A DNA stretch of 64,000 nt from Mycobacterium gordonae (GCF_017086405.1 NZ_CP070973.1:3194739-3258738); one strand, 5' to 3'. Shown: positions 1 through 13,057, counted from the first letter of the stretch. The notes: generated from the letters alone by a model not told the origin. Program-made: numbers and translations.

Positions 1-902
1 GCCATCGAGATCACCGCTTCCGCGGTGGTCATCCGCTCCATGCTCTCGAGCATGGCCAGTCCGTCTTCGTTGGCGTGTTCCTTGATCACCGCGTCGAGGT
101 CGGGGTAGGCGTGGGTCAGTGCCGCCACGACCATCGCGGGCAGGCCCGCAAGCAGGCTGCCGTTCAGTCGCTTGAAGGTGTTGCCCAAGTTGCCGACGGG
201 TGATCCCAGCACCGCACCGACGATGTCGAGTTCGGGCGCGTACTCGCCGCACATCTCTGCGGCCCACGCGCTGGCCAAGCCGCCACCGGAATAGCCCCAC
301 AGGCCGATCGGCGCGGATGCCGGCACGGCGAGCCGCTCCGAATTGTGCACGGCCCGCAGTCCGTCCAGCACGCGGTATCCGGGCTCGTACGGGGTGCCCC
401 ACAGCCCGTGCAGGCCCTCGTGGTCAGGTACCGACACCGCCCACCCTTCGGCGACGGCGGCACTGATCAGCAGCAGTTCCAGCTGGGCCAGTGAGCCGAC
501 GGCCTTGGCGCGGCGCCGCAGGGCATAGGAGGGGAAGCACCGCGAAGAGATTGCGTCAATGGCGCACTGGTAGGACAGCAGCGGCATGGTCTTGCCGGGT
601 GCGACTTCCTTTGGCAGCAAAACCGTCGTCACCGTCGCCTCGGGATTGCCGTTCATGTCGGTCGTCCGGTACAGCAGCTGGGTTGCCTTGCTGGACTGCG
701 GGATGAGCCCCATGAAGGCCAGTTCGACGTCGCGGGAACGCAGCACGGTGCCTGGTGCGGCGTGCTGGAAGCCGGCGGGAGGTTGGTAGAACGGGTCGTC
801 GGCGGGGAGCAGCGGGCGCACCTTGCGCTGCAACTCCTCGTGCGGAGGCCGCCCGATCCAGTCCGCCCCGGTTTCGCCACCCAGCTTCGCAAGCTCCACC
901 AT
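1..902 (-). CDS. Secretory lipase-like alpha/beta hydrolase (Rv1592c-like), 3' end outside window
   Basis: Reading leftwards from an ATG at 900-902 the frame stays open to the window edge, about 300 residues beginning [20 protein letters not shown]. The start is preceded by AAGGGAG at 5-nt spacing; an in-frame ATG 15 nt upstream has a poorer site. Around residue 203 is the nucleophile elbow WGYSGGG (G-x-S-x-G), preceded by the segment [11 protein letters not shown], as in the secretory-lipase (LIP) family of alpha/beta hydrolases that M. tuberculosis Rv1592c belongs to. No clear signal peptide is visible. The substrate is unknown; family members act on acyl esters. The catalytic Asp and His would lie in the missing C-terminal part. 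Position beside nrtR-nadABC matches the M. tuberculosis order. Confidence 0.85.
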   Translation of the reverse strand, partial: MVELAKLGGETGADWIGRPPHEELQRKVRPLLPADDPFYQPPAGFQHAAPGTVLRSRDVELAFMGLIPQSSKATQLLYRTTDMNGNPEATVTTVLLPKEVAPGKTMPLLSYQCAIDAISSRCFPSYALRRRAKAVGSLAQLELLLISAAVAEGWAVSVPDHEGLHGLWGTPYEPGYRVLDGLRAVHNSERLAVPASAPIGLWGYSGGGLASAWAAEMCGEYAPELDIVGAVLGSPVGNLGNTFKRLNGSLLAGLPAMVVAALTHAYPDLDAVIKEHANEDGLAMLESMERMTTAEAVISM

Positions 903-1035
903 CAAGGCTCCCTTCATGGCCCTCGTCGCGCCCTCGGTGCCGATCCTGGGTCGCGGTCAGGCTGGTCACAATGCGGCGCCGGCTGCTCATCGCGGCCAGC
1001 GCCTCTTACTAGAATCTTATTTCGCCTTATCCAAC

Positions 1036-1059
1036 TCTTATACAAACTACTGTACAAAC
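1036..1059 (-). promoter_or_regulatory. Candidate promoter/operator with direct repeats upstream of the lipase-like gene
   Basis: In an otherwise GC-rich region this AT-rich patch carries TACAAAC twice (1041-1047 and 1053-1059), 12 bp apart and so on one face of the helix. Read on the minus strand it gives GTTTGTA twice, followed by TATAAG, a plausible -10 element. It lies about 135 nt upstream of the lipase-like start and 3' of nrtR. This is inference from composition and spacing only. Confidence 0.25.
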
Positions 1060-1114
1060 CATCGACACGCCTAAAACAGCGCCGCGTGCCGCTCGTCACA
1101 ATCCATTGTGGGCC

Positions 1115-1819
1115 CTATCCGGGTGGCCTCAGAGCGGCAAATTCGTCGGTGACCCGCAATTGGGAGTCAGTGAAGCGGTACAGCGCGGCCGGGCGGCCGC
1201 CGCTGCGGCCGGACTGGGCGATGGTCCCTGTGGCTGTGATGACTTTCCTACGGGCCAGCACGCGCTGCAGATTGGTCGCGTCGACCTGGTAACCCAGCGC
1301 CGCACCATAGATGTCGCGCAGTGTGGACAATGCGAATTCCTTCGGTGCCAGGGCAAAGCCGATATTCGTATAGGACATCTTGGCCACCAGGCGGGTGCGG
1401 GCGTGGGCCACCATGGTCCCGTGGTCGAAGGCCATCGGCGGCAGCGCGCTGACCGGATGCCAACGGGTGTCCGAGGGCAGTTCGGGAGTGGCCGGCAAGG
1501 GCACCAGGCCCAGGAACGTCGAAGCGATCATCCGCACGCCCGGCACCCGCTGTGGATCGGAGAACACCGCCAACTGCTCCAGATGGGACAACTCGCGCAG
1601 GTCGACCTTCTCCGCGAGTTGGCGACGCACCGAGGTGGTCATGTCCTCGTCGTTGCGCAGCTGTCCGCCCGGTAGCGACCACGCGCCGCGTTGCGGATCC
1701 TGGGCACGCTGCCATAACAACACGTTCAGCTGCGGTTTTCCGGTACGAGGGCCATCGGTAACCAAACGAACCTGGAACACGACGGCGAGCACTTCGTGGG
1801 CGGTGCTACCATGGGGCAT
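1115..1819 (-). CDS. nrtR: NrtR, Nudix-related repressor of NAD biosynthesis
   Basis: A 234-residue protein with an N-terminal Nudix-like fold (residues about 5-150) and a C-terminal winged helix (about 155-230, including KVITATGTIAQSGRSGGRPA). The Nudix box is degenerate: where active hydrolases have R-E-U-x-E-E this reads RQLAEK, so the metal-binding glutamates are partly lost, as expected of NrtR regulators that sense NAD metabolites rather than hydrolyse them. The gene is divergent from nadABC and the intergenic region holds a perfect palindrome that abuts its ATG, so auto-repression is likely. The start at 1819 is chosen because the operator begins at the next base; the frame stays open further upstream but over nadA on the opposite strand. 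Orthologue of Rv1593c by position and content. Confidence 0.9.
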   Translation of the reverse strand: MPHGSTAHEVLAVVFQVRLVTDGPRTGKPQLNVLLWQRAQDPQRGAWSLPGGQLRNDEDMTTSVRRQLAEKVDLRELSHLEQLAVFSDPQRVPGVRMIASTFLGLVPLPATPELPSDTRWHPVSALPPMAFDHGTMVAHARTRLVAKMSYTNIGFALAPKEFALSTLRDIYGAALGYQVDATNLQRVLARRKVITATGTIAQSGRSGGRPAALYRFTDSQLRVTDEFAALRPPG

Positions 1820-1842
1820 GTTTTCGATTGTAAGTCGAAAAC
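1820..1842. promoter_or_regulatory. NrtR operator between nrtR and nadA
   Basis: Perfect inverted repeat GTTTTCGA-N7-TCGAAAAC. It starts one base upstream of the nrtR ATG and ends 26 nt before the nadA ATG. NrtR proteins of mycobacteria are known to bind a palindrome in this intergenic region to repress nadABC. The position should block both divergent promoters at once. Confidence 0.85.
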
Positions 1843-1867
1843 CTCCTGAGTGCGAAAGGAGCCGACC

Positions 1868-2971
1868 ATGACGGTCTTGAATCGCATGGACACGCTCGCC
1901 GAGGGGCGATCGCAAGCGCGGCGAGGCCGGGCGCCGGGGGTCGGCGCCATTGGCGACGAGCTGTCGGCCCGCATCGTCAAAACGCCCACCGGCTTCTCCG
2001 GAGTCGACGGCGACGCGCAGTGGGCAGCCGAGATACGTCGGCTGGCGCGCTTGCGCGGTGCCACCGTGCTGGCCCACAACTACCAGCTGCCGGCTATCCA
2101 GGATGTCGCCGATCACGTCGGAGACTCGCTGGCGCTGTCGCGGATCGCCGCGGAGGCGCCGGAGGACACCATCGTGTTCTGCGGCGTGCACTTCATGGCC
2201 GAGACCGCCAAGATCCTCAGCCCGGACAAAACGGTGCTCATTCCCGACCAGCGGGCCGGATGCTCGCTGGCGGACTCGATCACGCCCGACGACCTGCGTG
2301 CGTGGAAGGCCGAGCACCCTGACGCCGTCGTCGTCTCCTACGTCAACACCACGGCGGAGGTCAAGGCACTCACCGACATCTGCTGCACGTCGTCGAACGC
2401 CGTCGACGTCGTCGCCTCCATCGACCCCGACCGCGAGGTGCTGTTCTGCCCGGACCAGTTCCTGGGCGCGCACGTGCGGCGGGTGACCGGCCGGCAGAAC
2501 CTGCACGTGTGGGCCGGCGAATGCCATGTGCACGCCGGCATCAACGGCGACGAGCTCGCCGAGCGTGCTCGCGCCAATCCTGACGCCGAGCTGTACGTGC
2601 ACCCCGAATGTGGTTGCGCCACTTCGGCTCTCTATCTGGCGGGGGAGGGCGCCGTCCCGGCCGAGCGGGTCAAGATCCTGTCCACCGGCGGGATGCTCGA
2701 CGCCGCGCACCAGACCCGCGCCCGCAAGGTGCTGGTGGCCACCGAGGTCGGCATGCTGCACCAGCTACGCAGGGCGGCGCCGGACGTCGACTTCCAAGCG
2801 GTCAACGACCGGGCCTCGTGCAAGTACATGAAGATGATCACCCCCGCCGCCTTGTTGCGGTGCCTGGTGGAAGGCGCCGACGAGGTCCACGTCGATCCGG
2901 ACGTCGCGGCGGCAGGAAAGCGCAGCGTGCAGCGCATGATCGCGATCGGCCAGCCCGGCGGTGGCGAATGA
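1868..2971 (+). CDS. nadA: Quinolinate synthase NadA
   Basis: A 367-residue quinolinate synthase, which condenses iminoaspartate (from NadB) with dihydroxyacetone phosphate to quinolinate using a 4Fe-4S cluster. The three cluster cysteines expected of the family are visible in [16 protein letters not shown] and NDRASCKYM. Other signatures are [20 protein letters not shown] and [11 protein letters not shown]. The start MTVLNRMDT is taken at 1868 because it has a good ribosome site (GAAAGGAG, 1854-1861) and matches the M. tuberculosis N-terminus; an in-frame codon at 1850 overlaps the Shine-Dalgarno. First gene of nadABC; its stop overlaps the nadB ATG (ATGA). Confidence 0.97.
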   Translation: MTVLNRMDTLAEGRSQARRGRAPGVGAIGDELSARIVKTPTGFSGVDGDAQWAAEIRRLARLRGATVLAHNYQLPAIQDVADHVGDSLALSRIAAEAPEDTIVFCGVHFMAETAKILSPDKTVLIPDQRAGCSLADSITPDDLRAWKAEHPDAVVVSYVNTTAEVKALTDICCTSSNAVDVVASIDPDREVLFCPDQFLGAHVRRVTGRQNLHVWAGECHVHAGINGDELAERARANPDAELYVHPECGCATSALYLAGEGAVPAERVKILSTGGMLDAAHQTRARKVLVATEVGMLHQLRRAAPDVDFQAVNDRASCKYMKMITPAALLRCLVEGADEVHVDPDVAAAGKRSVQRMIAIGQPGGGE

Positions 2972-4548
2972 GCACCCGTCCGGTGTGGCGCGACAATGCC
3001 GATGTCGTCGTCATCGGCATGGGTGTGGCCGGCCTGGCCGCGGGCCTAGCCGCCCACCGTGCCGGGGCGCGTGTCGTCGTCCTGAACAAGGCGGCTGCAA
3101 CGCGTGGCGTCACCGCGACCCACTATGCCCAGGGTGGCATCGCGGTGGTGTTGCCCGATAACGACGATTCCATCGACGCCCACGTGGGCGACACGCTGGC
3201 GGCCGGCGCGGGCCTCTGCGACCCCGACGCCGTGTACTCGATCGTCGCCGACGGGTACCGCGCCGTCACCCAATTGGTCGGTGACGGAGCACGATTCGAC
3301 GAAGCCGTACCCGGCACCTGGGACGTGACCCGCGAAGGGGGCCACTCCCGGCGACGGGTGGTGCACGCCGGGGGCGATGCGACCGGAGCCGAAGTGCAGC
3401 GCACACTCGACCGCGCTGCCCGCACGCTGGACATCCGCAGCAGCCATGTGGCGCTGCAGGTCCTGCACGACGACGCGGGCGTGACCGGGGTCCTGGTGTC
3501 CCGGCCCGACGGCGCCGGCATCATCAGCGCACCGTCGGCGATCCTGGCCACGGGCGGCCTCGGTCATCTCTACAGCGCCACCACCAACCCGAACGGATCC
3601 ACCGGCGACGGCATCGCGCTGGCGTTGTGGGCCGGTCTGGCGGTCAGCGATCTGGAGTTCATCCAGTTCCACCCCACCATGCTCTTCGTTCCCGGCGCTC
3701 AGGGCCGGCGGCCGCTGATCACCGAGGCCATCCGCGGCGAGGGCGCAATCCTGCTTGACAGTCAAGGCAATTCGATCACCGCGGGGGTGCATCCAATGGG
3801 GGACCTGGCTCCACGCGATGTGGTCGCGGCCGCCATCGACGATCGGTTGAAGGCGACCGGCGACATGTGCGCGTACCTCGACGCCCGGGGTATCGCGGGC
3901 TTCGCCTCGCGATTCCCGACCGTCACCGCCGCTTGCCGGGCCGCGGGCATCGACCCGGTCCGCCAGCCGATCCCGATCGTCCCGGGCGCGCACTACAGCT
4001 GCGGTGGTGTGGTCACCGATGTGTACGGCCACACCGAGCTGCCCGGTCTGTACGCGGCGGGGGAGGTGGCCCGCACCGGAATGCACGGCGCCAATCGCCT
4101 GGCCTCCAACAGCCTGCTGGAGGGGCTGGTGGTCGGCGGACGGGCCGGACAGGCCGCGGCCGCGCATGCGGTGGCCACGGGATGCCCGCGTGCCAAGATG
4201 CCCGAGCCGGTCCGGCGTACCGCGCCGCGGCGCGGCGACCTGCAACAGGCGATGAGCCGGGACGCTTCGGTGGTGCGTGACGCCGACGGGTTGCACCGGT
4301 TGGCCGACATGCTGAGTACCGCGCCCAGCCGCACCGTGACGTGCCGTCAGGATGCCGAGGATGTCGCTCTGACTCTGGCCGCTCGCACCGTGACGGCCGC
4401 CGCACAGGCCCGCGCCGAGAGCCGCGGCTGCCACCACCGCGCCGAGTATCCGTCGACTGGGACCGAACCGGCCCGTAGCGCACTGGTGCGGCTGGCTGCC
4501 GACGGCAGCTCGGTCGAGGTGGAGACCCTGGCGGGGGTTGGCAGATGA
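2968..4548 (+). CDS. nadB: L-aspartate oxidase NadB
   Basis: A 526-residue flavoprotein that oxidises L-aspartate to iminoaspartate, the first step of de novo NAD synthesis. The N-terminus has the FAD dinucleotide fold [17 protein letters not shown]. Further family motifs are [13 protein letters not shown], the substrate loop [28 protein letters not shown] and [20 protein letters not shown]. The ATG at 2968 overlaps the nadA stop; the stop in turn overlaps the nadC ATG. This tight coupling should fix the ratio of the two enzymes that share the unstable iminoaspartate intermediate. Expression is expected to follow the NrtR operator upstream of nadA. Confidence 0.97.
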   Translation: MSTRPVWRDNADVVVIGMGVAGLAAGLAAHRAGARVVVLNKAAATRGVTATHYAQGGIAVVLPDNDDSIDAHVGDTLAAGAGLCDPDAVYSIVADGYRAVTQLVGDGARFDEAVPGTWDVTREGGHSRRRVVHAGGDATGAEVQRTLDRAARTLDIRSSHVALQVLHDDAGVTGVLVSRPDGAGIISAPSAILATGGLGHLYSATTNPNGSTGDGIALALWAGLAVSDLEFIQFHPTMLFVPGAQGRRPLITEAIRGEGAILLDSQGNSITAGVHPMGDLAPRDVVAAAIDDRLKATGDMCAYLDARGIAGFASRFPTVTAACRAAGIDPVRQPIPIVPGAHYSCGGVVTDVYGHTELPGLYAAGEVARTGMHGANRLASNSLLEGLVVGGRAGQAAAAHAVATGCPRAKMPEPVRRTAPRRGDLQQAMSRDASVVRDADGLHRLADMLSTAPSRTVTCRQDAEDVALTLAARTVTAAAQARAESRGCHHRAEYPSTGTEPARSALVRLAADGSSVEVETLAGVGR

Positions 4549-5402
4549 AGCTGGATGCCGCAGAGCGCGCTGATGCGATAGCGACCATTCGGCGCGGCCT
4601 GGACGAGGACCTGCGCTACGGACCGGACGCCACCACGCTGGCTACGGTGTCGGCGGACGCGCTGGCTAACGCGTCGATGGTGCCGCGCGAGCCCGGGGTT
4701 GTCGCCGGTGTGGACGTGGCTTTGCTGGCGCTCGACGAGGTGGTCGGCAGCGATGGCTACCAGGTGCTGCACCGGGTGGAAGACGGCGCGCGGGTGGGCC
4801 CGGGTGAGCCGTTGTTGACGGTTCGGGCCGAGACACGGGGCCTGCTGACGGCCGAACGAACCATGCTGAATCTGGTCTGCCACTTGTCCGGCATCGCCAC
4901 GGTGACCGCGGCGTGGGTGGACGCGGTGGAGGGCACCAGGGCCAAGATCCGCGACACCCGCAAGACCTTGCCGGGGCTGCGGGCGCTGCAGAAGTACGCG
5001 GTGCGGGTCGGCGGCGGCGTCAACCACCGGTTGGGCCTGGGCGACGCGGCGTTGATCAAGGACAACCATGTGGCTGCCGCGGGGTCGGTGGTGGCGGCGC
5101 TCCGAGCGGTGCGGGCTGCCGCGCCGGAGCTGTCCTGCGAGGTGGAAGTGGACTCGCTCGAGCAGCTCGACGAGGTGCTGGCGGAGCAGCCGGAGTTGAT
5201 CCTGCTGGACAACTTCCCGGTGTGGCAGACGCAGATTGCCGTGCAGCGCCGCGACGCGCGCGCCCCCGAAGTGCTGCTGGAATCCTCCGGCGGGCTCGGT
5301 CTGGAAACCGCCAAGACCTATGCGGGGACCGGGGTGGATTACCTCGCCGTGGGGGCGCTGACCCACTCGGTCCGGGTCCTCGACGTCGGCCTGGACATGT
5401 GA
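4545..5402 (+). CDS. nadC: Nicotinate-nucleotide pyrophosphorylase (quinolinate phosphoribosyltransferase)
   Basis: A 285-residue type II phosphoribosyltransferase that converts quinolinate and PRPP to nicotinate mononucleotide, CO2 and pyrophosphate. Active-site segments are visible: RDTRKTLPGLRALQKYAV, GGGVNHRLGLGDAALIKDNH, and the C-terminal barrel motifs LLDNF and ESSGGL followed by GVDYLAVGALTHS. The length is typical. Third gene of nadABC, overlapping nadB by 4 nt. It ends 6 nt before the convergent stop of the TRIC-like gene. Confidence 0.97.
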   Translation: MKLDAAERADAIATIRRGLDEDLRYGPDATTLATVSADALANASMVPREPGVVAGVDVALLALDEVVGSDGYQVLHRVEDGARVGPGEPLLTVRAETRGLLTAERTMLNLVCHLSGIATVTAAWVDAVEGTRAKIRDTRKTLPGLRALQKYAVRVGGGVNHRLGLGDAALIKDNHVAAAGSVVAALRAVRAAAPELSCEVEVDSLEQLDEVLAEQPELILLDNFPVWQTQIAVQRRDARAPEVLLESSGGLGLETAKTYAGTGVDYLAVGALTHSVRVLDVGLDM

Positions 5403-5408
5403 GTACGG

Positions 5409-6119
5409 CTAAAGCTCCGGAGGCGGGGCCGGCCTCCTGTTGACGCGTACCGCGATACGCGGCAGCAGCCTGCCCGGCGACCGCTGGATGTCATAGTCCC
5501 AATCCAGCCCCGTCCACAGTTGCCAGCCGCGCCAGCGGGCCAGCAGGACGAAACCGGCACCGACCACCGTCGCGACCACCATGCCCGCCGACGCACGCCC
5601 CACATAGTCGAAGGCCACCGCCACGACGCTGGCGGTCACCGCGCAGGTCGCATAGAGGGTGTTGCCGCCGAAGATCAGTGGCGTCCGTCGCACGGCCAGG
5701 TCCCGCAGTGCGCCGCCGCCCACCGCGGTGATGGTGCCCAGCAGAATCGCCGGCAGCCAGCCCAAGCCGACGTGCAACGTCTTCTGGGCGCCGGCGGCTG
5801 CCCAGCAACCTAGGGCCAGGGCATCGACCACCGGGAACACCAGTGCCCATGCGCGGTCGTGCACCGGAGTGAGGAAGGCGACGACGGCGCCGGCGAGAAC
5901 GGCCAGCCCGTACAGGTAGTCGGTGAGTGCGATCGGTGGCCCGTGCTGTAGCAGGGTGTCCCGGATCAAACCGCCGCCCAGCCCGGACAACGTCGCCAAC
6001 GCCGCGAACCCGATCGGATCCAGGTGCATCTCCCGGGCCACGAGTCCCCCCAGAATGGCGTTGCCGAACACTCCGGTCAGGTCGATCACCCGGAGGAATT
6101 CGCCAACGGTGTCGGTCAC
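5409..6119 (-). CDS. TRIC/UPF0126 family membrane channel
   Basis: A 236-residue membrane protein with about seven hydrophobic helices. It shows the internal duplication typical of the UPF0126/TRIC family: GGGLIRDTLL near residue 48 and GGGALRDLAV near residue 134. Prokaryotic TRIC proteins are trimeric monovalent cation channels; some UPF0126 members have also been described as glycine transporters, so the substrate is open. The start is a GTG at 6117-6119. The charged C-terminal 30 residues are probably cytosolic. The gene is convergent with nadC and is not at this place in M. tuberculosis. Confidence 0.85.
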   Translation of the reverse strand: MTDTVGEFLRVIDLTGVFGNAILGGLVAREMHLDPIGFAALATLSGLGGGLIRDTLLQHGPPIALTDYLYGLAVLAGAVVAFLTPVHDRAWALVFPVVDALALGCWAAAGAQKTLHVGLGWLPAILLGTITAVGGGALRDLAVRRTPLIFGGNTLYATCAVTASVVAVAFDYVGRASAGMVVATVVGAGFVLLARWRGWQLWTGLDWDYDIQRSPGRLLPRIAVRVNRRPAPPPEL

Positions 6120-6128
6120 GCCATTACG

Positions 6129-6695
6129 TTAAACCGTCAGGAGCAGGCGTGTTGCGGCCTTTGCCGCCTCGAGTGCGGCCGTGTCGCCGCTGGTGCGGGA
6201 CAGGATCAACGCCCCCTCGATCAGCGATATCACCACCAGTCCGGTCTGCTCGGCACGCGCCGCGGACCAGCCGTCCCGGCACAGCCGCCCGGTGATCGTC
6301 GCGCACCAGGCCGCGAATGCGCGGCCGGCGGCGTCGCGCACCGCCGGACTGCCGTGTACCGCCTCGGTGGCCAACGGCTCGACCGGACAGCCGTCGCGTG
6401 GGTCAGCCGCCAGGCCGGCCGCCAGCACGTCTAACCAGCGCTCGACGATGTCGCTCACCGATCTGTCGGTGGACAACAGCTGGCGGAGCAGTTGCTCGAT
6501 GGTTGAACCGGCCGTCGTCACCGCCGCCGCCGCCAGCTGCTGTTTGCCCTGCGGGAAGTGGTGGTAGAGCGAGCCCGGTTTGACACCCGCCTCTTCGAGG
6601 ATCTGGTTCAGGCCCGTTGCCGCGTACCCCTGGCGGCGGAACAGGGTGGCGGCGGTGTCGATGAGCGCGGTGCGGCTGCGATCAGGTCTCGGCAT
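6129..6695 (-). CDS. TetR-family transcriptional regulator
   Basis: A 188-residue TetR regulator with an N-terminal helix-turn-helix (TALIDTAATLFRRQGYAATG ... GVKPGSLYHHFP) and an all-helical ligand domain of the LmrA/YxaF-like type. The chosen start is the ATG at 6693-6695. An in-frame TTG further up at 6725 lies inside the operator palindrome and would give an implausible leader. The gene is divergent from the zinc alcohol dehydrogenase, with the palindrome at 6709-6726 between them; autoregulation and control of the dehydrogenase are inferred. The ligand is unknown. Confidence 0.9.
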   Translation of the reverse strand: MPRPDRSRTALIDTAATLFRRQGYAATGLNQILEEAGVKPGSLYHHFPQGKQQLAAAAVTTAGSTIEQLLRQLLSTDRSVSDIVERWLDVLAAGLAADPRDGCPVEPLATEAVHGSPAVRDAAGRAFAAWCATITGRLCRDGWSAARAEQTGLVVISLIEGALILSRTSGDTAALEAAKAATRLLLTV

Positions 6696-6708
6696 GGTCT
6701 TGACATTA

Positions 6709-6726
6709 CTTGAGTGATCACTCAAG
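6709..6726. promoter_or_regulatory. TetR operator palindrome
   Basis: Perfect 18-bp palindrome CTTGAGTGATCACTCAAG in the 40-bp gap between the TetR gene and the alcohol dehydrogenase. It is 13 nt from the TetR ATG and 9 nt from the dehydrogenase ATG, so a bound dimer would block both genes. Size and symmetry are typical of TetR-family operators. Confidence 0.85.
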
Positions 6727-6735
6727 AATGTTGCG

Positions 6736-7761
6736 ATGAGGCAACTGATTCACGCCGACGGCGGCCGTTACGAGTGGCGGGAGGTCGCCGACCTGCAGAT
6801 TTCGGCGCCCGGGGAGGCGCTGGTCCGGCCATTGGCGGTGGCGTGCTGCGACCTCGACGTCGCCGTCTGCGCGGGCCGGTTGCCGTTGCCGCCGGGGTAT
6901 GCCGTCGGACACGAGGGGCTGGCCGAGGTCGTCGCGGTCGGCGATGACGTCTCCGGCGTGCGAGCGGGTGACCGCGTCGTCGTGCCGTTTCAGATCAACT
7001 GCGGCACTTGCGGCGAATGTCGCCGCGGCGTCACCGGATCATGCGGCTCGCTGCCATTGCTGGCGATGTACGGCATGGGGCCCATTGCCGGGTTGGACGG
7101 GGGCGGCTTCATGTCGGATCTGGTAGCGGTGCCCTATGCCGACGCGATGCTCGTCCCGGTTCCGGACGGCGTCGATCCGGTGGCCGTCGCGTCGTTGTCG
7201 GACAACATCCCCGACGGTTGGCGCACGGTTGCGCCATTCGCGGACGAGCTTGCCCGCATGGACCCGGTGGATCGCCGCGTGCTGGTGGTGGGCAGGGCAT
7301 CGATCGGGCTGTACGCGGCGGCTTTCGCGGCTGCCCTGGGAGCCTACGTCGACTACGTCGATACCGATCCACACCGCTTGTCGGCCGCCGAAAAGTTGGG
7401 CGCGACCGTGCACGACCGGGCGAAGCCCGCCAAAGAGTGGGATCCGTATCCCGTCACGGTGAACACGTCGGGCGACCCGGCGCTGCTGGCCGCCGCGCTA
7501 CGCGCGACCTGGCCCGACGGCGTGTGCACCGACACCGGGATCTACTACGAGCCGACCGAGATGGCGTTGCTGGCGCTCTACACCCGCGGCGTACGGTTCG
7601 TCACCGGTCGGGTCAACGCCCGGGCCGCCCTTCCGCAGGTGATGGCGTTGCTGGCCGACGGCTGCGACCTGTCGCCGGCCGTCGACCGCGTCGTGCCGTG
7701 GGAGGACGCGCCGGCAGCCTGGCCCGCGATGACCGGCAAGACGGTCTTCGTCCGGAGCTGA
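6736..7761 (+). CDS. Zinc-binding alcohol dehydrogenase (MDR superfamily)
   Basis: A 341-residue medium-chain dehydrogenase/reductase. The GroES-like domain has the Gly-His-Glu motif VGHEGLAEVVAVGDDV near residue 58 and the structural-zinc cysteine lobe NCGTCGECRRGVTGSC near residues 95-112. The Rossmann part (about 170-260) reads VLVVGRASIGLYAAAFAAALGA, where the usual G-x-G-x-x-G is weakened to GRASIG, so cofactor preference is uncertain. Substrate unknown. The gene is divergent from the TetR regulator and probably its main target. It has no strong Shine-Dalgarno, and the ATG lies 9 nt after the operator, so a leaderless or very short 5' UTR transcript is possible. Confidence 0.85.
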   Translation: MRQLIHADGGRYEWREVADLQISAPGEALVRPLAVACCDLDVAVCAGRLPLPPGYAVGHEGLAEVVAVGDDVSGVRAGDRVVVPFQINCGTCGECRRGVTGSCGSLPLLAMYGMGPIAGLDGGGFMSDLVAVPYADAMLVPVPDGVDPVAVASLSDNIPDGWRTVAPFADELARMDPVDRRVLVVGRASIGLYAAAFAAALGAYVDYVDTDPHRLSAAEKLGATVHDRAKPAKEWDPYPVTVNTSGDPALLAAALRATWPDGVCTDTGIYYEPTEMALLALYTRGVRFVTGRVNARAALPQVMALLADGCDLSPAVDRVVPWEDAPAAWPAMTGKTVFVRS

Positions 7762-7837
7762 CGAGATGCGCCGAGTATGAACTGGCGGCGTCGCCGGGCA
7801 TAATTTCCGCCGCCATTGCACGCTCGGCGAACAGGAC

Positions 7838-8260
7838 TCAGGCGATATCGCCGACGAAGACGGCCATCCGGCGCAGTTGTGTGCGCGCCATCTTGGGCAG
7901 ACCCTCCGCCTCCGGACCGTCGGTGCCGGCGGGCAAGATCCGGGCGTTCGTGATGTGCACGGTCTGGCGCGCATAGTGCACGTCAGCCTCACCGGCCGCG
8001 ACCACGTTCTTGACCCAGTCGGTCTTGCCGTGACCCAGTGCGATCGCCAACACATTGCCCTTGCGATAGGTGGTCACGATCGTCTGATAGCACTTACCCG
8101 ACTTGCGGCCGCGGTGCTCGATGGTCGCGGTGCCGGGCAGGAAGCGGGCGATCGGCTTCAACACCGGGTTGAGGTACTTGACCTGGATGTTCTCGAACCA
8201 CACCGGGAAGATCATCGGAACGCCCGGGGCGTTGTTGGGGTGCTGATCCCGTGCAGACAT
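7838..8260 (-). CDS. Deazaflavin (F420)-dependent nitroreductase family protein (Rv1598c-like)
   Basis: A 140-residue single-domain split-barrel protein of the DUF385/Ddn family. The segment [19 protein letters not shown] matches the family pattern for binding the cofactor F420 phosphate, and [10 protein letters not shown] is the typical later strand. M. tuberculosis Rv1598c lies at the same place upstream of hisD. Family members reduce quinones or nitroaromatics with F420H2, or bind F420 or fatty acids without a known reaction; the role here is not determined. It is divergent from hisD across a 63-bp gap. Confidence 0.8.
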   Translation of the reverse strand: MSARDQHPNNAPGVPMIFPVWFENIQVKYLNPVLKPIARFLPGTATIEHRGRKSGKCYQTIVTTYRKGNVLAIALGHGKTDWVKNVVAAGEADVHYARQTVHITNARILPAGTDGPEAEGLPKMARTQLRRMAVFVGDIA

Positions 8261-8323
8261 GGCTGGCTCCTTTTTACCCGCGCACTGTACCGGTCGAATA
8301 TCGAGTTGAGCTGCTCTGGGACA

Positions 8324-11695
<3,372 letters not shown>

Positions 11696-11699
<4 letters not shown>

Positions 11700-12316
11700 C
11701 TGGGAAATCCGTCGTAGTTCTGGACTACGGCTCCGGTAATTTGCGCTCGGCGCAACGCGCGCTGGAGCGAGTCGGCGCGAACGTGGAAGTCACCGCCGAC
11801 GCGGCAGCGGCGCTGGCTGCCGACGGACTGGTGGTGCCCGGCGTGGGTGCCTTCGAGGCGTGCATGACCGGCCTGCGCAAGATCGGCGGCGAACGGATCA
11901 TCGCCGAGCGGGTCGCCGCGGGGCATCCGGTATTGGGTGTCTGCGTGGGCATGCAGATCCTGTTCGCACGCGGCGTCGAGTTCGGCGTCGAGACCACCGG
12001 CTGCGGTCAGTGGCCCGGCTCGGTGACTCGGCTGGACGCGCCGGTGATCCCGCACATGGGGTGGAATGTGGTCGACGCCGCGCCTGACAGCGTGCTCTTC
12101 CGGGGACTCAGCGCGGACACCCGGTTCTATTTCGTCCACTCCTACGCCGCGCAGCGGTGGGAAGGTTCACCCGAAGCGATGTTGACGTGGGCCACACATG
12201 AGGTGCCGTTTCTGGCGGCGGTGGAAGACGGAGCACTGTCCGCCACCCAGTTTCACCCGGAGAAGAGCGGGGACGCCGGAGCCGCCATCCTGCACAACTG
12301 GGTTGAGGGGCTGTAG
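11696..12316 (+). CDS. hisH: Imidazole glycerol phosphate synthase glutaminase subunit
   Basis: A 206-residue class I glutamine amidotransferase that feeds ammonia to HisF. The nucleophile cysteine is in [11 protein letters not shown], and the His-Glu pair in [11 protein letters not shown]. The oxyanion-strand region reads [12 protein letters not shown]. It starts at the GTG 11696 overlapping the hisB stop (GTGA). It ends 2 nt before hisA. Works as a heterodimer with the HisF encoded four genes downstream. Confidence 0.96.
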
Positions 12317-12318
12317 GC

Positions 12319-13053
12319 ATGGCGCTGATTCTGTTGCCGGCCGTCGACGTCGTCGAAGGCCGTGCGGTGCGCCTGGTACAGGGCAAGGCCGGCAGCGAAA
12401 CCGAATACGGCTCGGCGCTGGACGCCGCCCTGGGCTGGCAGCGCGACGGTACCGACTGGATCCACCTGGTCGACCTGGACGCCGCCTTCGGCCGCGGCTC
12501 CAACCGCGAACTGCTGGCCGAAGTGGTGGGCAAGCTCGATGTCCAGGTCGAGTTGTCCGGCGGCATCCGCGACGACGATTCCCTGGCGGCCGCATTGGCC
12601 ACCGGCTGCGCCCGCGTCAATGTGGGCACCGCGGCGTTGGAGAACCCGCAGTGGTGTGCCAGGGCCATCGCCGAGCACGGCGACAAGGTCGCGGTCGGGC
12701 TGGACGTCCAAATCGTCGATGGCGCACATCGGTTGCGCGGCCGTGGTTGGGAGACCGACGGCGGCGATCTGTGGGAGGTGCTGGACCGGCTGAACGCCGA
12801 GGGGTGCTCGCGCTACGTCGTCACCGACGTCACCAAGGACGGCACCCTGGGCGGTCCCAACCTCGACCTGCTGGCCCGGGTCGCCGAACGCACCGACGCG
12901 CCGGTGATCGCCTCCGGTGGTGTGTCCAGCCTGGACGACCTGCGTGCGATCGCAACCCTGACCGACCGCGGGATCGAGGGCGCCATCGTGGGCAAGGCGC
13001 TCTATGCCGGCCGGTTCACACTGCCCCAGGCGCTGGCCGCGGTGCGGGAGTAG
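12319..13053 (+). CDS. priA: Bifunctional phosphoribosyl isomerase PriA (HisA/TrpF)
   Basis: A 244-residue beta/alpha barrel of the HisA/HisF family. Catalytic aspartates lie in [15 protein letters not shown] and [14 protein letters not shown]; phosphate loops include ELSGGIRDD and [10 protein letters not shown]. In actinobacteria this enzyme is known to isomerise both ProFAR (histidine) and PRA (tryptophan), and this window's trp operon has no trpF, which fits. Hence the gene links the his and trp pathways encoded here. Confidence 0.95.
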   Translation: MALILLPAVDVVEGRAVRLVQGKAGSETEYGSALDAALGWQRDGTDWIHLVDLDAAFGRGSNRELLAEVVGKLDVQVELSGGIRDDDSLAAALATGCARVNVGTAALENPQWCARAIAEHGDKVAVGLDVQIVDGAHRLRGRGWETDGGDLWEVLDRLNAEGCSRYVVTDVTKDGTLGGPNLDLLARVAERTDAPVIASGGVSSLDDLRAIATLTDRGIEGAIVGKALYAGRFTLPQALAAVRE

Positions 13054-13057
13054 CGGC

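Noticed and set aside
1115..2761. A 548-residue frame on the minus strand
   Set aside because: Only its C-terminal 234 residues (nrtR) are real; the rest is antisense to nadA and crosses the operator.
3046..4437. 463-residue minus-strand frame
   Set aside because: Antisense shadow of nadB; composition rich in Arg, Gly, His and without domains.
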